A DNA stretch of 64,000 nt from Halictus rubicundus. Taxonomy: Eukaryota; Arthropoda; Insecta; Hymenoptera; Halictidae. Shown one piece after another: positions 28,034 to 41,827 of this stretch. The DNA lies in NCBI RefSeq assembly GCF_050948215.1, contig NW_027488580.1:1178001-1242000 (forward strand), in the 5' to 3' direction. The translations under genes were made by a program, and so were the position numbers. Under the pieces are notes generated by a model. It did not search any database, was not told the DNA's origin, and saw only the letters and a program-made list of their open reading frames with translations. Numbering within the stretch: the first letter of the stretch is position 1; each line of letters opens with the position of its first letter.

Positions 28034-28187
28034 TAATTTTATCTCATTTTATGTTACAATTTTATTTTTTTTTTTGTGATTCCATTTTATCATATCTTTG
28101 TATATCGTTTCTTTTGTTTATTGCTCTGTTAGTCGCTGCGAAATCGACTTTGACCGAGGACGGTCATGGTGTCAGAATAGGCCGAAC
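28034..28187 (+). other. Gypsy 3' untranslated segment
   Basis: 154 nt between the gag-pol stop and the 3' LTR. It holds a T-rich run near 28062-28076 and ends GGCCGAAC just before the LTR. A purine-rich plus-strand primer tract is expected at this end, but only weakly purine-rich sequence (CCGAGGACGG, AGAATAGG) is seen. The plus-strand primer is therefore not confidently located. Confidence 0.6.
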
Positions 28188-28487
28188 TGTAAAAGAAACA
28201 CCTTGCGCTGCCTTGTATACAAGCGTGTGTCCGTTGCGCGAGGAAGGATTGTCGTTCCTCAGAAAATGTTGTGGCGCGCGGTCGTCGCCCCGTGTTTTTC
28301 GACACAATAACTGATCGACGACGACTCGAGCTATAAGGTCAGAGTGAAAAACCGCCGACACTAGTTTTCGTTTTGAGTTGTCCGTTAAGCGAGTTCAGTT
28401 CACGTTCAGACTTGGCAGAGAACATTTAATAAAGCATCTTTCTAAATTACACGATTTAACTTCCTGAAAAGACCCTTCCACTCTACA
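28188..28487 (+). repeat. Gypsy 3' LTR (300 bp)
   Basis: Partner of 23233-23532 with one substitution (A at 28264 against C at 23309). It starts TGTAAAAG, ends CTCTACA, and is followed at once by satellite (CCTCAATCC). AATAAA lies at 28428-28433. Confidence 0.95.
28428..28433 (+). promoter_or_regulatory. Gypsy polyadenylation signal
   Basis: AATAAA in the 3' LTR, downstream of the gag-pol stop and so placed to end the element's transcript. The cleavage site is not determined. Confidence 0.5.
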
Positions 28488-28496
28488 CCTCAATCC

Positions 28497-28885
28497 TATC
28501 CTATCCTCTATCCTATCCTATCCTCTATCCTATCCTATCCTCTATCCTATCCTATCCTCTATCCTATCCTATCCTCTATCCTATCCTATCCTCTATCCTA
28601 TCCTATCCTCTATCCTATCCTATCCTCTATCCTATCCTATCCTCTATCCTATCCTATCCTCTATCCTATACTATCCTCTATCCTATCCTATCCTCTATCC
28701 TATCCTATCCTCTATCCTATCCTATCCTCTATCCTATCCTATCCTCTATCCTATCCTATCCTCTATCCTATCCTATCCTCTATCCTATCCTATCCTCTAT
28801 CCTATCCTATCCTCTATCCTATCCTATCCTCTATCCTATCCTATCCTCTATCCTATCCTATCCTCTATCCTATCCTATCCTCTAT
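28497..28885. repeat. Homogeneous 17-bp tandem tract
   Basis: About 22-23 near-perfect copies of CCTATCCTATCCTCTAT, with a single visible variant (TATACTATCC near 28666). This is much more uniform than the bulk of the array. It lies immediately right of the Gypsy 3' LTR. Confidence 0.9.
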
Positions 28886-31800
28886 CCTATTCTATCCTAC
28901 CCTCAATCCTATCCTATCCTCTATCGTCTCCTGTCCTGTATCCTATCCAATCCCCGATCCTATCCTCTATCCTACCCTTTCCGCTATGCTATCCTATTCT
29001 CTACAATATCGTATCCTCTGTCCTATCCTTCCTCTATCCTACAATATCATCTATCCTATCCTACAATATCATCTATCCTATCCTATCCTATCCTCTATCC
29101 TATCCTATCCTCTATCCTATCCTATCCTCTATCCTATCCTATCCTCTATCCTATCCTATCCTCTATCCTATCCTATCCTCTATCCTATCCTATCCTCTAT
29201 CCTATCCTATCCTATCCTCTATCCTATCCTATCCTCTATCCTATCCTATCCTCTATCCTATCCTATCCTCTATCATATCCTATCCTCTATCCTATCCTAT
29301 CCTCTATCCTATCCTATCCTCTATACTATCCAATTCCCTATCCTATCCTCTATCCTATCCTATCCTCTATCCTATCCTATCCTCTATTCTATCCTATCCT
29401 CTATCCTATCCTATCCTCTATCCTATCCTATCCTCTATCCTATCCTATCCTCTATCCTATCCTATCCTCTATCCTATCCTATCCTCTATCCTATCCTATC
29501 CTCTATCCTATCCTATCCTCTATACTATCCAATTCCCTATCCTATCCTCTATCGTCTCCTATCCTCTATCCTATCCAATCCCCTATCCTATCCTCTATCC
29601 TATCGTATCCGATCCTCTATGCTATCCTATCCTGTATAATATCGTATCCTCTATCATATCCTATCCTCTTTCCTATAATATCATCTATATTACCCTATCG
29701 TCTATCGTCTCCTATCCTCTATCCGATCCAATCCCCTATCCTATCCTCTATGATATTGTATCCTCTATCCAATAATATCATCTAATCTATTATATTCACT
29801 ATCCCATCCTTTCGTCTATCGTATCCTATCCTCTATCCTCTATCCTATCCTATCCTCTATCCTATCCTATCCTCTATTCTATCCTATCCTCTATCCTATT
29901 CCATCCTCTATCCTATCCTATCCTCTATCCTATCCTATCCTCTATCCTATCCTATCCTATCCTCTATCCTATCCTATCCTCTATCCCATCCTATCCTATC
30001 CTCTATCCCATCCTATCCTCTATCCTATCCTATCCTCTATCCTATCCTATCCTGTATCATATCCTATCCTATATCATATCATATCCTCTATCCTATCCAA
30101 TCCTCTCTCCTATCCGATCGACTATCCTATCCTATCCTCTATAATATCGTTTCCTCTATCTTATCCTATCCTCTATCCTATCCTATCCTCTATCCTATCC
30201 TATCCTCTATCCTATCCTATCCTCTATCCTATCCTATCCTCTATCCTATCCTATCCTCAATCCTATCCTATCCTCTATCCTATCCTATCCTCTATCCTAT
30301 CCTATTCTATCCTCTATCCTATCCTATCCTCTATCCTATCCTATCCTCTATAATATCGTATCCTCTATCATATTGTACCCTCTATCCAATAATATCATCA
30401 ATCCTATCCTATTCACTATCTTATCCTATCCTCTATCCTATCCTATCCTCTATCATATCCAATCCCCTATCCTATCCTCTATCGTCTCCCATCCTCTATA
30501 CTATCCTCTAGCCTATCCTATTCTCTATCCTGTCCTCTATCCTATCCTATCCTCTATCATATCCTATCCTATATCATATCATATCCTCTAGCCTATCCAA
30601 TCCTCTCTCCTATCCGATCGACTATCCTATCCTATCCCCTATAATATCGTTTCCTCTATCATATCCTATCCTTTTCCCTATAATATTATCTATCCTATCC
30701 TATTCTCTGTCCTATCCTATCCTCTATCCTATCCTATCCTCTATCGTCTCCTATCCTCTATCCTATCCAATCCTCTATCCTATCCCGTATCCTATCCTAT
30801 CCTCTATCCTATCCTATCCTCTATCCGATCCAATCCCCTATCCTATCCTCTATAATATCGCATCCTCTATCCTATCCTATCCTATATCATATCCTATCCT
30901 CTATCCTATTCTATTCTCTATCCTATCCTCTATCCTATCCTATCCTCTATCCTATCCTATCCTCTATCCTATCCTATCCTCTATCCTATCCAATCCCCTA
31001 TCCTATGCTCTATCCGATCCTATCCTCTATCCTATCCTATCCTCTATCCTCTATCCTATCCTCTCCTCTATCCTATCCTATCCTATCCTATCCTCTATCC
31101 TATCCTATCCTTTATCCTATCCTATCCTAACCTCTATCCTATCCTATCCTCTATCCTATCCTATCCTCTATCCTATCCTATCCTCTATCCTATCCTATCC
31201 TCTATCCTATCCAATCCTCTATCCTATCCTCTATCCTATCCTATCCCATCCAATATCCTATCCTATCCTCTATCCTATCCCTATACTCTATCCTATCCTA
31301 CCGTCTATAATATCGTATCCTCTATCCTATCCTATCCTCTATCCTATCCAATCCTCTATCCTATTCTCTATCCGACCCTATCGTCTATCCTATCCTATCC
31401 TCTATAATATCGTATCCTTTATCCTATACTATCCTCTATCCGATCCAATCCCCTATCCTATCATCTATAATATCGTATCCTCTATCATATTCTATCCTCT
31501 ATACAATATTAACATCTATCCTATCCTATTCACTATCCTATCGTATCCTCTTTCCTATTCTATCATCTATCCTATCCTATCCACTAACTATCCTATCCTC
31601 AATCCTATCCTATCCACAATCCTATCCACTCCTTTATACTATAAAATCCTCTATCGTATCCTCTATCCTATCCAATCCCCTATCCTATCCTCTATTCGAT
31701 CCTATCCTCTATCCTATCCAATCCCCTATCCTATCCTCTATCCGACTATATCCTCTATACTATCCTATCCCCTCTAATATGGTATACTCTATCTTATCGT

Positions 31801-32359
31801 ATCCTATTCGATCCTATCCTCTATCCTATCAAATTCCCTATCGTATCCTCTATCGTCTCCTATGCTCTATCCTATCCAATACCCTATCCTATCCTCTATC
31901 CTATCCTATCCGATCCTTTATGCTATCCTATCCTCTATAATATCGTATCCTCTATCATATCCTATCCTCTTTCCTATAATATCATCTATACTATCCTATC
32001 GTATATCGTCTCCTATCCTCTATCCGATCCAATCCCCTATCCTATCCTCTATCATATTGTATCCTCTATCCAATAATATCATCTAATCTATTATATTCAC
32101 TATCCAATCCTATCGTCTATCCTATCCTATCCTCTATCCTCTAGCCTATCCTATCCTCTATCCTATCCTATCCTATCCTATCCTATCCTCTATCCTATCC
32201 TATCCTTTATCCTATCCTATCCTAACCTCTATCGTATCATATCCAGTATCCTATCCTATCCTCAATCCTACCCTATCCTCTATCCTATCCTATCCTCTAT
32301 CCTGTCCTATCCTCTATCCTATCCTATCCTCTATCCTATCATATCCTCTATCCTATCCT

Positions 32360-33890
32360 ATGCTCTATCCTATCCTATCCTCTATCCTATCCTATCGTCT
32401 ATCCTACCCTATCCTCCATCCTAACCTATCCTCTATCGTCTCCTATCCTCTATCCTATAATATCATCTATCCTATCCTATCCTCTATCCTATCCTATCCT
32501 CTATCCTATCCAATCCTCTATCCTATCCGCTATCCTATCCTATCCCATCCAATATCCTATCCTATCCTCTATCCTATCCTATACTCTATCCTATCCTACC
32601 GTCTATAATATCGTATCATCTATCCTATCCTATCCTCTATCCTATCCAATGCCCTATCCTATTCTCTATCCGATCCTATCGTCTATCCTATCCTATCCTC
32701 TATTATATCGTATCTTCTATCCTATCCTATCCTCTATCCTATAATATCATCTATCCTATCCTATTCTCAATTCTATCCTCTATCCTATCCTATCCTCTAT
32801 CCTATCCTATCGTCTATCCTCTCCTATCCTCTATCCTATCCTATCCTCTACCCTATCCTATCCTCTATCCTATCCTATCCTCTATCGTCTCCTATCCTCT
32901 ATCCTATCCAATCCCCTATCCTATCCTCTATCCTATCCTATCCGATCCTCTATGCTATCCTATCCTCTATAATATCGTATCCTCTATCATATTCTATCCT
33001 CTATCCTATAATATCATCTACCGTATCATATTCTCTATCCTATCCTATCCTCTATCCAATCCTATCCTCTATCCTATCCTATCCTCTATCCTATCCTATC
33101 GTCTATCCTACCCTATCCTCCATCCTAACCTATCCTCTATCGTCTCCTATCCTCTATCCTATAATATCATCTATCCTATCCTATCCTCTATCCTATCCTA
33201 TCCTCTATCCTATCCACCTCTATCCTATCCTCTATCCTATCCTATCCCATCCAATATCCTATCCTATCCTCTATCCTATCCCTATACTCTACCCTATCCT
33301 ACCGTCTATAATATCGTATCCTCTATCCTATCCTATCCTCTATCCTATCCAATCCTCTATCCTATTCTCTATCCGACCCTATCGTCTATCCTATCCTATC
33401 CTCTATAATATCGTATCCTTTGTCCTATACTATCCTCTATCCGATCCAATCCCCTATCCTATCATCTATAATATCGTATCCTCTATCATATCCTATCCTC
33501 TTTCCTATAATATCATCTATACTATCCTATCGTATATCGTCTCCTATCCTCTATCCGATCCAATCCCCTATCCTATCCTCTATCATATTGTATCCTCTAT
33601 CCAATAATATCATCTAATCTATTATATTCACTATCCAATCCTATCGTCTATCCTATCCTATCCTCTATCCTCTAGCCTATCCTATCCTCTATCCTATCCT
33701 ATCCTATCCTATCCTATCCTCTATCCTATCCTATCCTTTATCCTATCCTATCCTAACCTCTATCGTATCATATCCACTATCCTATCCTATCCTCAATCCT
33801 ACCCTATCCTCTATCCTATCCTATCCTCTATCCTGTCCTATCCTCTATCCTATCCTATCCTCTATCCTATCATATCCTCTATCCTATCCT
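32360..33890. repeat. 1531-bp inner HOR unit, first pair
   Basis: The marker ATGCTCTATCC and the following 250 bp recur at 33891 (offset 1531). The same pair is seen at 36906 and 38437 in the second copy of the 4546-bp duplication. The inner tandem therefore predates the outer duplication. Confidence 0.8.
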
Positions 33891-36800
33891 ATGCTCTATC
33901 CTATCCTATCCTCTATCCTATCCTATCGTCTATCCTACCCTATCCTCCATCCTAACCTATCCTCTATCGTCTCCTATCCTCTATCCTATAATATCATCTA
34001 TCCTATCCTATCCTCTATCCTATCCTATCCTCTATCCTATCCTATCCTCTATCCTATCCTATCCTCTATACTATCCAATTCCCTATCCTATCCTCTATCG
34101 TCTCCTATCCTCTATCCTATCCAATCCCCTATCCTATCCTCTATCCTATCGTATCCGATCCTCTATGCTATCCTATCCTGTATAATATCGTATCCTCTAT
34201 CATATCCTATCCTCTTTCCTATAATATCATCTATATTACCCTATCGTCTATCGTCTCCTATCCTCTATCCGATCCAATCCCCTATCCTATCCTCTATGAT
34301 ATTGTATCCTCTATCCAATAATATCATCTAATCTATTATATTCACTATCCCATCCTTTCGTCTATCGTATCCTATCCTCTATCCTCTATCCTATCCTATC
34401 CTCTATCCTATCCTATCCTCTATTCTATCCTATCCTCTATCCTATTCCATCCTCTATCCTATCCTATCCTCTATCCTATCCTATCCTCTATCCTATCCTA
34501 TCCTATCCTCTATCCTATCCTATCCTCTATCCCATCCTATCCTATCCTCTATCCCATCCTATCCTCTATCCTATCCTATCCTCTATCCTATCCTATCCTG
34601 TATCATATCCTATCCTATATCATATCATATCCTCTATCCTATCCAATCCTCTCTCCTATCCGATCGACTATCCTATCCTATCCTCTATAATATCGTTTCC
34701 TCTATCTTATCCTATCCTCTATCCTATCCTATCCTCTATCCTATCCTATCCTCTATCCTATCCTATCCTCTATCCTATCCTATCCTCTATCCTATCCTAT
34801 CCTCAATCCTATCCTATCCTCTATCCTATCCTATCCTCTATCCTATCCTATTCTATCCTCTATCCTATCCTATCCTCTATCCTATCCTATCCTCTATAAT
34901 ATCGTATCCTCTATCATATTGTACCCTCTATCCAATAATATCATCAATCCTATCCTATTCACTATCTTATCCTATCCTCTATCCTATCCTATCCTCTATC
35001 ATATCCAATCCCCTATCCTATCCTCTATCGTCTCCCATCCTCTATACTATCCTCTAGCCTATCCTATTCTCTATCCTGTCCTCTATCCAATCCTATCCTC
35101 TATCATATCCTATCCTATATCATATCATATCCTCTAGCCTATCCAATCCTCTCTCCTATCCGATCGACTATCCTATCCTATCCCCTATAATATCGTTTCC
35201 TCTATCATATCCTATCCTTTTCCCTATAATATTATCTATCCTATCCTATTCTCTGTCCTATCCTATCCTCTATCCTATCCTATCCTCTATCGTCTCCTAT
35301 CCTCTATCCTATCCAATCCTCTATCCTATCCCGTATCCTATCCTATCCTCTATCCTATCCTATCCTCTATCCGATCCAATCCCCTATCCTATCCTCTATA
35401 ATATCGCATCCTCTATCCTATCCTATCCTATATCATATCCTATCCTCTATCCTATTCTATTCTCTATCCTATCCTCTATCCTATCCTATCCTCTATCCTA
35501 TCCTATCCTCTATCCTATCCTATCCTCTATCCTATCCAATCCCCTATCCTATGCTCTATCCGATCCTATCCTCTATCCTATCCTATCCTCTATCCTCTAT
35601 CCTATCCTCTCCTCTATCCTATCCTATCCTATCCTATCCTCTATCCTATCCTATCCTTTATCCTATCCTATCCTAACCTCTATCCTATCCTATCCTCTAT
35701 CCTATCCTATCCTCTATCCTATCCTATCCTCTATCCTATCCTATCCTCTATCCTATCCAATCCTCTATCCTATCCTCTATCCTATCCTATCCCATCCAAT
35801 ATCCTATCCTATCCTCTATCCTATCCCTATACTCTATCCTATCCTACCGTCTATAATATCGTATCCTCTATCCTATCCTATCCTCTATCCTATCCAATCC
35901 TCTATCCTATTCTCTATCCGACCCTATCGTCTATCCTATCCTATCCTCTATAATATCGTATCCTTTATCCTATACTATCCTCTATCCGATCCAATCCCCT
36001 ATCCTATCATCTATAATATCGTATCCTCTATCATATTCTATCCTCTATACAATATTAACATCTATCCTATCCTATTCACTATCCTATCGTATCCTCTTTC
36101 CTATTCTATCATCTATCCTATCCTATCCACTAACTATCCTATCCTCAATCCTATCCTATCCACAATCCTATCCACTCCTTTATACTATAAAATCCTCTAT
36201 CGTATCCTCTATCCTATCCAATCCCCTATCCTATCCTCTATTCGATCCTATCCTCTATCCTATCCAATCCCCTATCCTATCCTCTATCCGACTATATCCT
36301 CTATACTATCCTATCCCCTCTAATATGGTATACTCTATCTTATCGTATCCTATTCGATCCTATCCTCTATCCTATCAAATTCCCTATCGTATCCTCTATC
36401 GTCTCCTATGCTCTATCCTATCCAATACCCTATCCTATCCTCTATCCTATCCTATCCGATCCTTTATGCTATCCTATCCTCTATAATATCGTATCCTCTA
36501 TCATATCCTATCCTCTTTCCTATAATATCATCTATACTATCCTATCGTATATCGTCTCCTATCCTCTATCCGATCCAATCCCCTATCCTATCCTCTATCA
36601 TATTGTATCCTCTATCCAATAATATCATCTAATCTATTATATTCACTATCCAATCCTATCGTCTATCCTATCCTATCCTCTATCCTCTAGCCTATCCTAT
36701 CCTCTATCCTATCCTATCCTATCCTATCCTATCCTCTATCCTATCCTATCCTTTATCCTATCCTATCCTAACCTCTATCGTATCATATCCAGTATCCTAT

Positions 36801-36905
36801 CCTATCCTCAATCCTACCCTATCCTCTATCCTATCCTATCCTCTATCCTGTCCTATCCTCTATCCTATCCTATCCTCTATCCTATCATATCCTCTATCCT
36901 ATCCT

Positions 36906-38436
36906 ATGCTCTATCCTATCCTATCCTCTATCCTATCCTATCGTCTATCCTACCCTATCCTCCATCCTAACCTATCCTCTATCGTCTCCTATCCTCTATC
37001 CTATAATATCATCTATCCTATCCTATCCTCTATCCTATCCTATCCTCTATCCTATCCAATCCTCTATCCTATCCGCTATCCTATCCTATCCCATCCAATA
37101 TCCTATCCTATCCTCTATCCTATCCTATACTCTATCCTATCCTACCGTCTATAATATCGTATCATCTATCCTATCCTATCCTCTATCCTATCCAATGCCC
37201 TATCCTATTCTCTATCCGATCCTATCGTCTATCCTATCCTATCCTCTATTATATCGTATCTTCTATCCTATCCTATCCTCTATCCTATAATATCATCTAT
37301 CCTATCCTATTCTCAATTCTATCCTCTATCCTATCCTATCCTCTATCCTATCCTATCGTCTATCCTCTCCTATCCTCTATCCTATCCTATCCTCTACCCT
37401 ATCCTATCCTCTATCCTATCCTATCCTCTATCGTCTCCTATCCTCTATCCTATCCAATCCCCTATCCTATCCTCTATCCTATCCTATCCGATCCTCTATG
37501 CTATCCTATCCTCTATAATATCGTATCCTCTATCATATTCTATCCTCTATCCTATAATATCATCTACCGTATCATATTCTCTATCCTATCCTATCCTCTA
37601 TCCAATCCTATCCTCTATCCTATCCTATCCTCTATCCTATCCTATCGTCTATCCTACCCTATCCTCCATCCTAACCTATCCTCTATCGTCTCCTATCCTC
37701 TATCCTATAATATCATCTATCCTATCCTATCCTCTATCCTATCCTATCCTCTATCCTATCCACCTCTATCCTATCCTCTATCCTATCCTATCCCATCCAA
37801 TATCCTATCCTATCCTCTATCCTATCCCTATACTCTACCCTATCCTACCGTCTATAATATCGTATCCTCTATCCTATCCTATCCTCTATCCTATCCAATC
37901 CTCTATCCTATTCTCTATCCGACCCTATCGTCTATCCTATCCTATCCTCTATAATATCGTATCCTTTGTCCTATACTATCCTCTATCCGATCCAATCCCC
38001 TATCCTATCATCTATAATATCGTATCCTCTATCATATCCTATCCTCTTTCCTATAATATCATCTATACTATCCTATCGTATATCGTCTCCTATCCTCTAT
38101 CCGATCCAATCCCCTATCCTATCCTCTATCATATTGTATCCTCTATCCAATAATATCATCTAATCTATTATATTCACTATCCAATCCTATCGTCTATCCT
38201 ATCCTATCCTCTATCCTCTAGCCTATCCTATCCTCTATCCTATCCTATCCTATCCTATCCTATCCTCTATCCTATCCTATCCTTTATCCTATCCTATCCT
38301 AACCTCTATCGTATCATATCCACTATCCTATCCTATCCTCAATCCTACCCTATCCTCTATCCTATCCTATCCTCTATCCTGTCCTATCCTCTATCCTATC
38401 CTATCCTCTATCCTATCATATCCTCTATCCTATCCT
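36906..38436. repeat. 1531-bp inner HOR unit, second pair
   Basis: Counterpart of 32360-33890, shifted by 4546 bp. Its tandem partner begins at 38437 (offset 1531). Confidence 0.8.
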
Positions 38437-39496
38437 ATGCTCTATCCTATCCTATCCTCTATCCTATCCTATCGTCTATCCTACCCTATCCTCCATCCTA
38501 ACCTATCCTCTATCGTCTCCTATCCTCTATCCTATAATATCATCTATCCTATCCTATCCTCTATCCTATCCTATCCTCTATCCTATCCAATCCTCTATCC
38601 TATCCGCTATCCTATCCTATCCCATCCAATATCCTATCCTATCCTCTATCCTATCCTATACTCTATCTTATCCTACCGTCTATAATATCGTATCCTCTAT
38701 CCTATCCTATCCTCTATCCTATCCAATGCCCTATCCTATTCTCTATCCGATCCTATCGTCTATCCTATCCTATCCTCTATTATATCGTATCTTCTATCCT
38801 ATCCTATCCTCTATCCTATAATATCATCTATCCTATTCTATTCTCAATTCTATCCTCTATCCTATCCTATCCTCTATCCTATCCTATCGTCTATCCTCTC
38901 CTATCCTCTATCCTATCCTATCCTCTACCCTATCCTATCCTCTATCCTATCCTATCCTCTATCGTCTCCTATCCTCTATCCTATCCAATCCCCTATCCTA
39001 TCCTCTATCCTATCCTATCCGATCCTCTATGCTATCCTATCCTCTATAATATCGTATCCTCTATCATATTCTATCCTCTATCCTATAATATCATCTATCG
39101 TATCATATTCTCTATCCTATCCTATCCTCTATCCAATCCTATCCTCTATCCTATCCTATCCTCTATCCTATCCTATCGTCTATCCTACCCTATCCTCCAT
39201 CCTAACCTATCCTCTATCGTCTCCTATCCTCTATCCTATAATATCATCTATCCTATCCTATCCTCTATCCTATCCTATCCTCTATCCTATCCACCTCTAT
39301 CCTATCCTCTATCCTATCCTATCCCATCCAATATCCTATCCTATCCTCTATCCTATCCCTATACTCTACCCTATCCTACCGTCTATAATATCGTATCCTC
39401 TATCCTATCCTATCCTCTATCCTATCCAATCCTCTATCCTATTCTCTATCCGACCCTATCGTCTATCCTATCCTATCCTCTATAATATCGTATCCT

Positions 39497-41440
39497 TTGT
39501 CCTATACTATCCTCTATCCGATCCAATCCCCTATCCTATCATCTATAATATCGTATCCTCTATCATATTCTATCCTCTATACAATATTAACATCTATCCT
39601 ATCCTATTCACTATCCTATCGTATCCTCTTTCCTATTCTATCATCTATCCTATCCTATCCTCTATCCTATCCTATCCTCTATTATATCCTATCCTCTATC
39701 CTATCCTATCCTCTATCGTCTGCTCTATCCTATCCTATCCACTAACTATCCTATCCTCAATCCTATCCTATCCACAATCCTATCCACTCCTTTATACTAT
39801 TAAATCCTCTATCGTATCCTCTATCCTATCCAATCCCCTATCCTATCCTCTATTCGATCCTATCCTCTATCCTATCCAATCCCCTATCCTATCCTCTATC
39901 CGACTATATCCTCTATACTATCCTATCCCCTCTAATATGGTATGCTCTATCTTATCGTATCCTCTATCCTATCCTATCCTCTATCCTATCAAATTCCCTA
40001 TCGTATCCTCTATCGTCTCCTATGCTCTATCCTATCCAATCTCCTATCCTATCCTCTATCCTATCCTATCCGATCCTTTATGCTATCCTATCCTCTATAA
40101 TATCGTATCCTCTATCATATCCTATCCTCTTTCCTATAATATCATCTATACTATCCTATCGTCTATCGTCTCCTATCCTCTATCCGATCCAATCCCCTAT
40201 CCTATCCTCTATCATATTGTATCCTCTATCCAATAATATCATCTAATCTATTATATTCACTATCCCATCCTATCGTCTATCCTATCCTATCCTCTATCCT
40301 CTATCCTCTATCCTATCCTATCCTCTATCCTATCCTATCCTCTATCCTATCCTATCCTCTATCCTATCCTATCGTCTATCCTACCCTATCCTCCATCCTA
40401 ACCTATCCTCTATCGTCTCCTATCCTCTATCCTATAATATCATCTATCCTATCCTATCCTCTATCCTATCCTATCCTCTATCCTATCCACCTCTATCCTA
40501 TCCTCTATCCTATCCTATCCCATCCAATATCCTATCCTATCCTCTATCCTATCCCTATACTCTACCCTATCCTACCGTCTATAATATCGTATCCTCTATC
40601 CTATCCTATCCTCTATCCTATCCAATCCTCTATCCTATTCTCTATCCGACCCTATCGTCTATCCTATCCTATCCTCTATAATATCGTATCCTTTGTCCTA
40701 TACTATCCTCTATCCGATCCAATCCCCTATCCTATCATCTATAATATCGTATCCTCTATCATATTCTATCCTCTATACAATATTAACATCTATCCTATCC
40801 TATTCACTATCCTATCGTATCCTCTTTCCTATTCTATCATCTATCCTATCCTATCCTCTATCCTATCCTATCCTCTATTATATCCTATCCTCTATCCTAT
40901 CCTATCCTCTATCGTCTGCTCTATCCTATCCTATCCACTAACTATCCTATCCTCAATCCTATCCTATCCACAATCCTATCCACTCCTTTATACTATAAAA
41001 TCCTCTATCGTATCCTCTATCCTATCCAATCCCCTATCCTATCCTCTATTCGATCCTATCCTCTATCCTATCCAATCCCCTATCCTATCCTCTATCCGAC
41101 TATATCCTCTATACTATCCTATCCCCTCTAATATGGTATGCTCTATCTTATCGTATCCTCTATCCTATCCTATCCTCTATCCTATCAAATTCCCTATCGT
41201 ATCCTCTATCGTCTCCTATGCTCTATCCTATCCAATCTCCTATCCTATCCTCTATCCTATCCTATCCGATCCTTTATGCTATCCTATCCTCTATAATATC
41301 GTATCCTCTATCATATCCTATCCTCTTTCCTATAATATCATCTATACTATCCTATCGTCTATCGTCTCCTATCCTCTATCCGATCCAATCCCCTATCCTA
41401 TCCTCTATCATATTGTATCCTCTATCCAATAATATCATCT
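39497..41440. repeat. 1196-bp tandem HOR
   Basis: Segments starting at 39497, 39937 and 40022 recur at 40693, 41133 and 41218, all offset 1196 bp. Copies carry shared private variants (TATGGTATGCTC, AACATC). I noticed one small difference (TATTAAATCC near 39798 against TATAAAATCC near 40995). Confidence 0.8.
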
Positions 41441-41827
41441 AATCTATTATATTCACTATCCCATCCTATCGTCTATCCTATCCTATCCTCTATCCTCTAT
41501 CCTCTATCCTCTATCCTATCCTATCCTCTATCCTATCCTATCCTATCCTATCCTCTATCCTATCCTATCCTTTATCCTATCCTATCCTAACCTCTATCCT
41601 ATCCTATCCTCTATCCTATCCTATCCTCTATCCTATCCTATCCTCTATCCTATCCTATCCTCTATCCTATCCTATCCTCTATCCTATCCTATCCTCTATC
41701 CTATCCTATCCTCTATCCTATCCTATCCTCTATCCTATTCTATCCTACCCTCAATCCTATCCTATCCTCTATCGTCTCCTGTCCTCTATCCTATCCAATC
41801 CCCGATCCTATCCTCTATCCTACCCTT

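Larger units (their letters stand above)
23233..28487 (+). mobile_element. Full-length Ty3/Gypsy LTR retrotransposon
   Basis: A 5255-bp element of non-satellite sequence inserted in the array. Order: 300-bp 5' LTR, primer-binding-site-like sequence, 258-nt leader, single gag-pol ORF (23807-28033), 154-nt 3' untranslated segment, 300-bp 3' LTR. LTRs begin TG and end CA and differ at one position only (C at 23309, A at 28264), so the insertion is recent. The pol order protease, reverse transcriptase, RNase H, integrase identifies Ty3/Gypsy (Metaviridae). There is no envelope-like ORF after pol. No perfect target-site duplication is visible: the left flank ends CCTACCAAC and the right flank begins CCTCAATCC. 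The three bases AAC precede both LTR copies, so the repeat could be called as 303 bp. Confidence 0.95.
29521..38600. repeat. 4546-bp tandem duplication of satellite
   Basis: Many private variants recur exactly 4546 bp apart: 29521/34067, 30373/34919, 31862/36408, 32360/36906, 33420/37966 and 33891/38437. Copy 1 spans about 29521-34066 and copy 2 about 34067-38600. Where compared, the copies differ only at scattered bases. Each contains the 1531-bp internal repeat. This indicates a recent single-step duplication of a large array segment, or an assembly artefact. Confidence 0.85.

Noticed and set aside
28034..28187. Envelope-like ORF after Gypsy pol
   Set aside because: Only 154 nt separate the pol stop from the 3' LTR; the small frames there run into the LTR and have no features.
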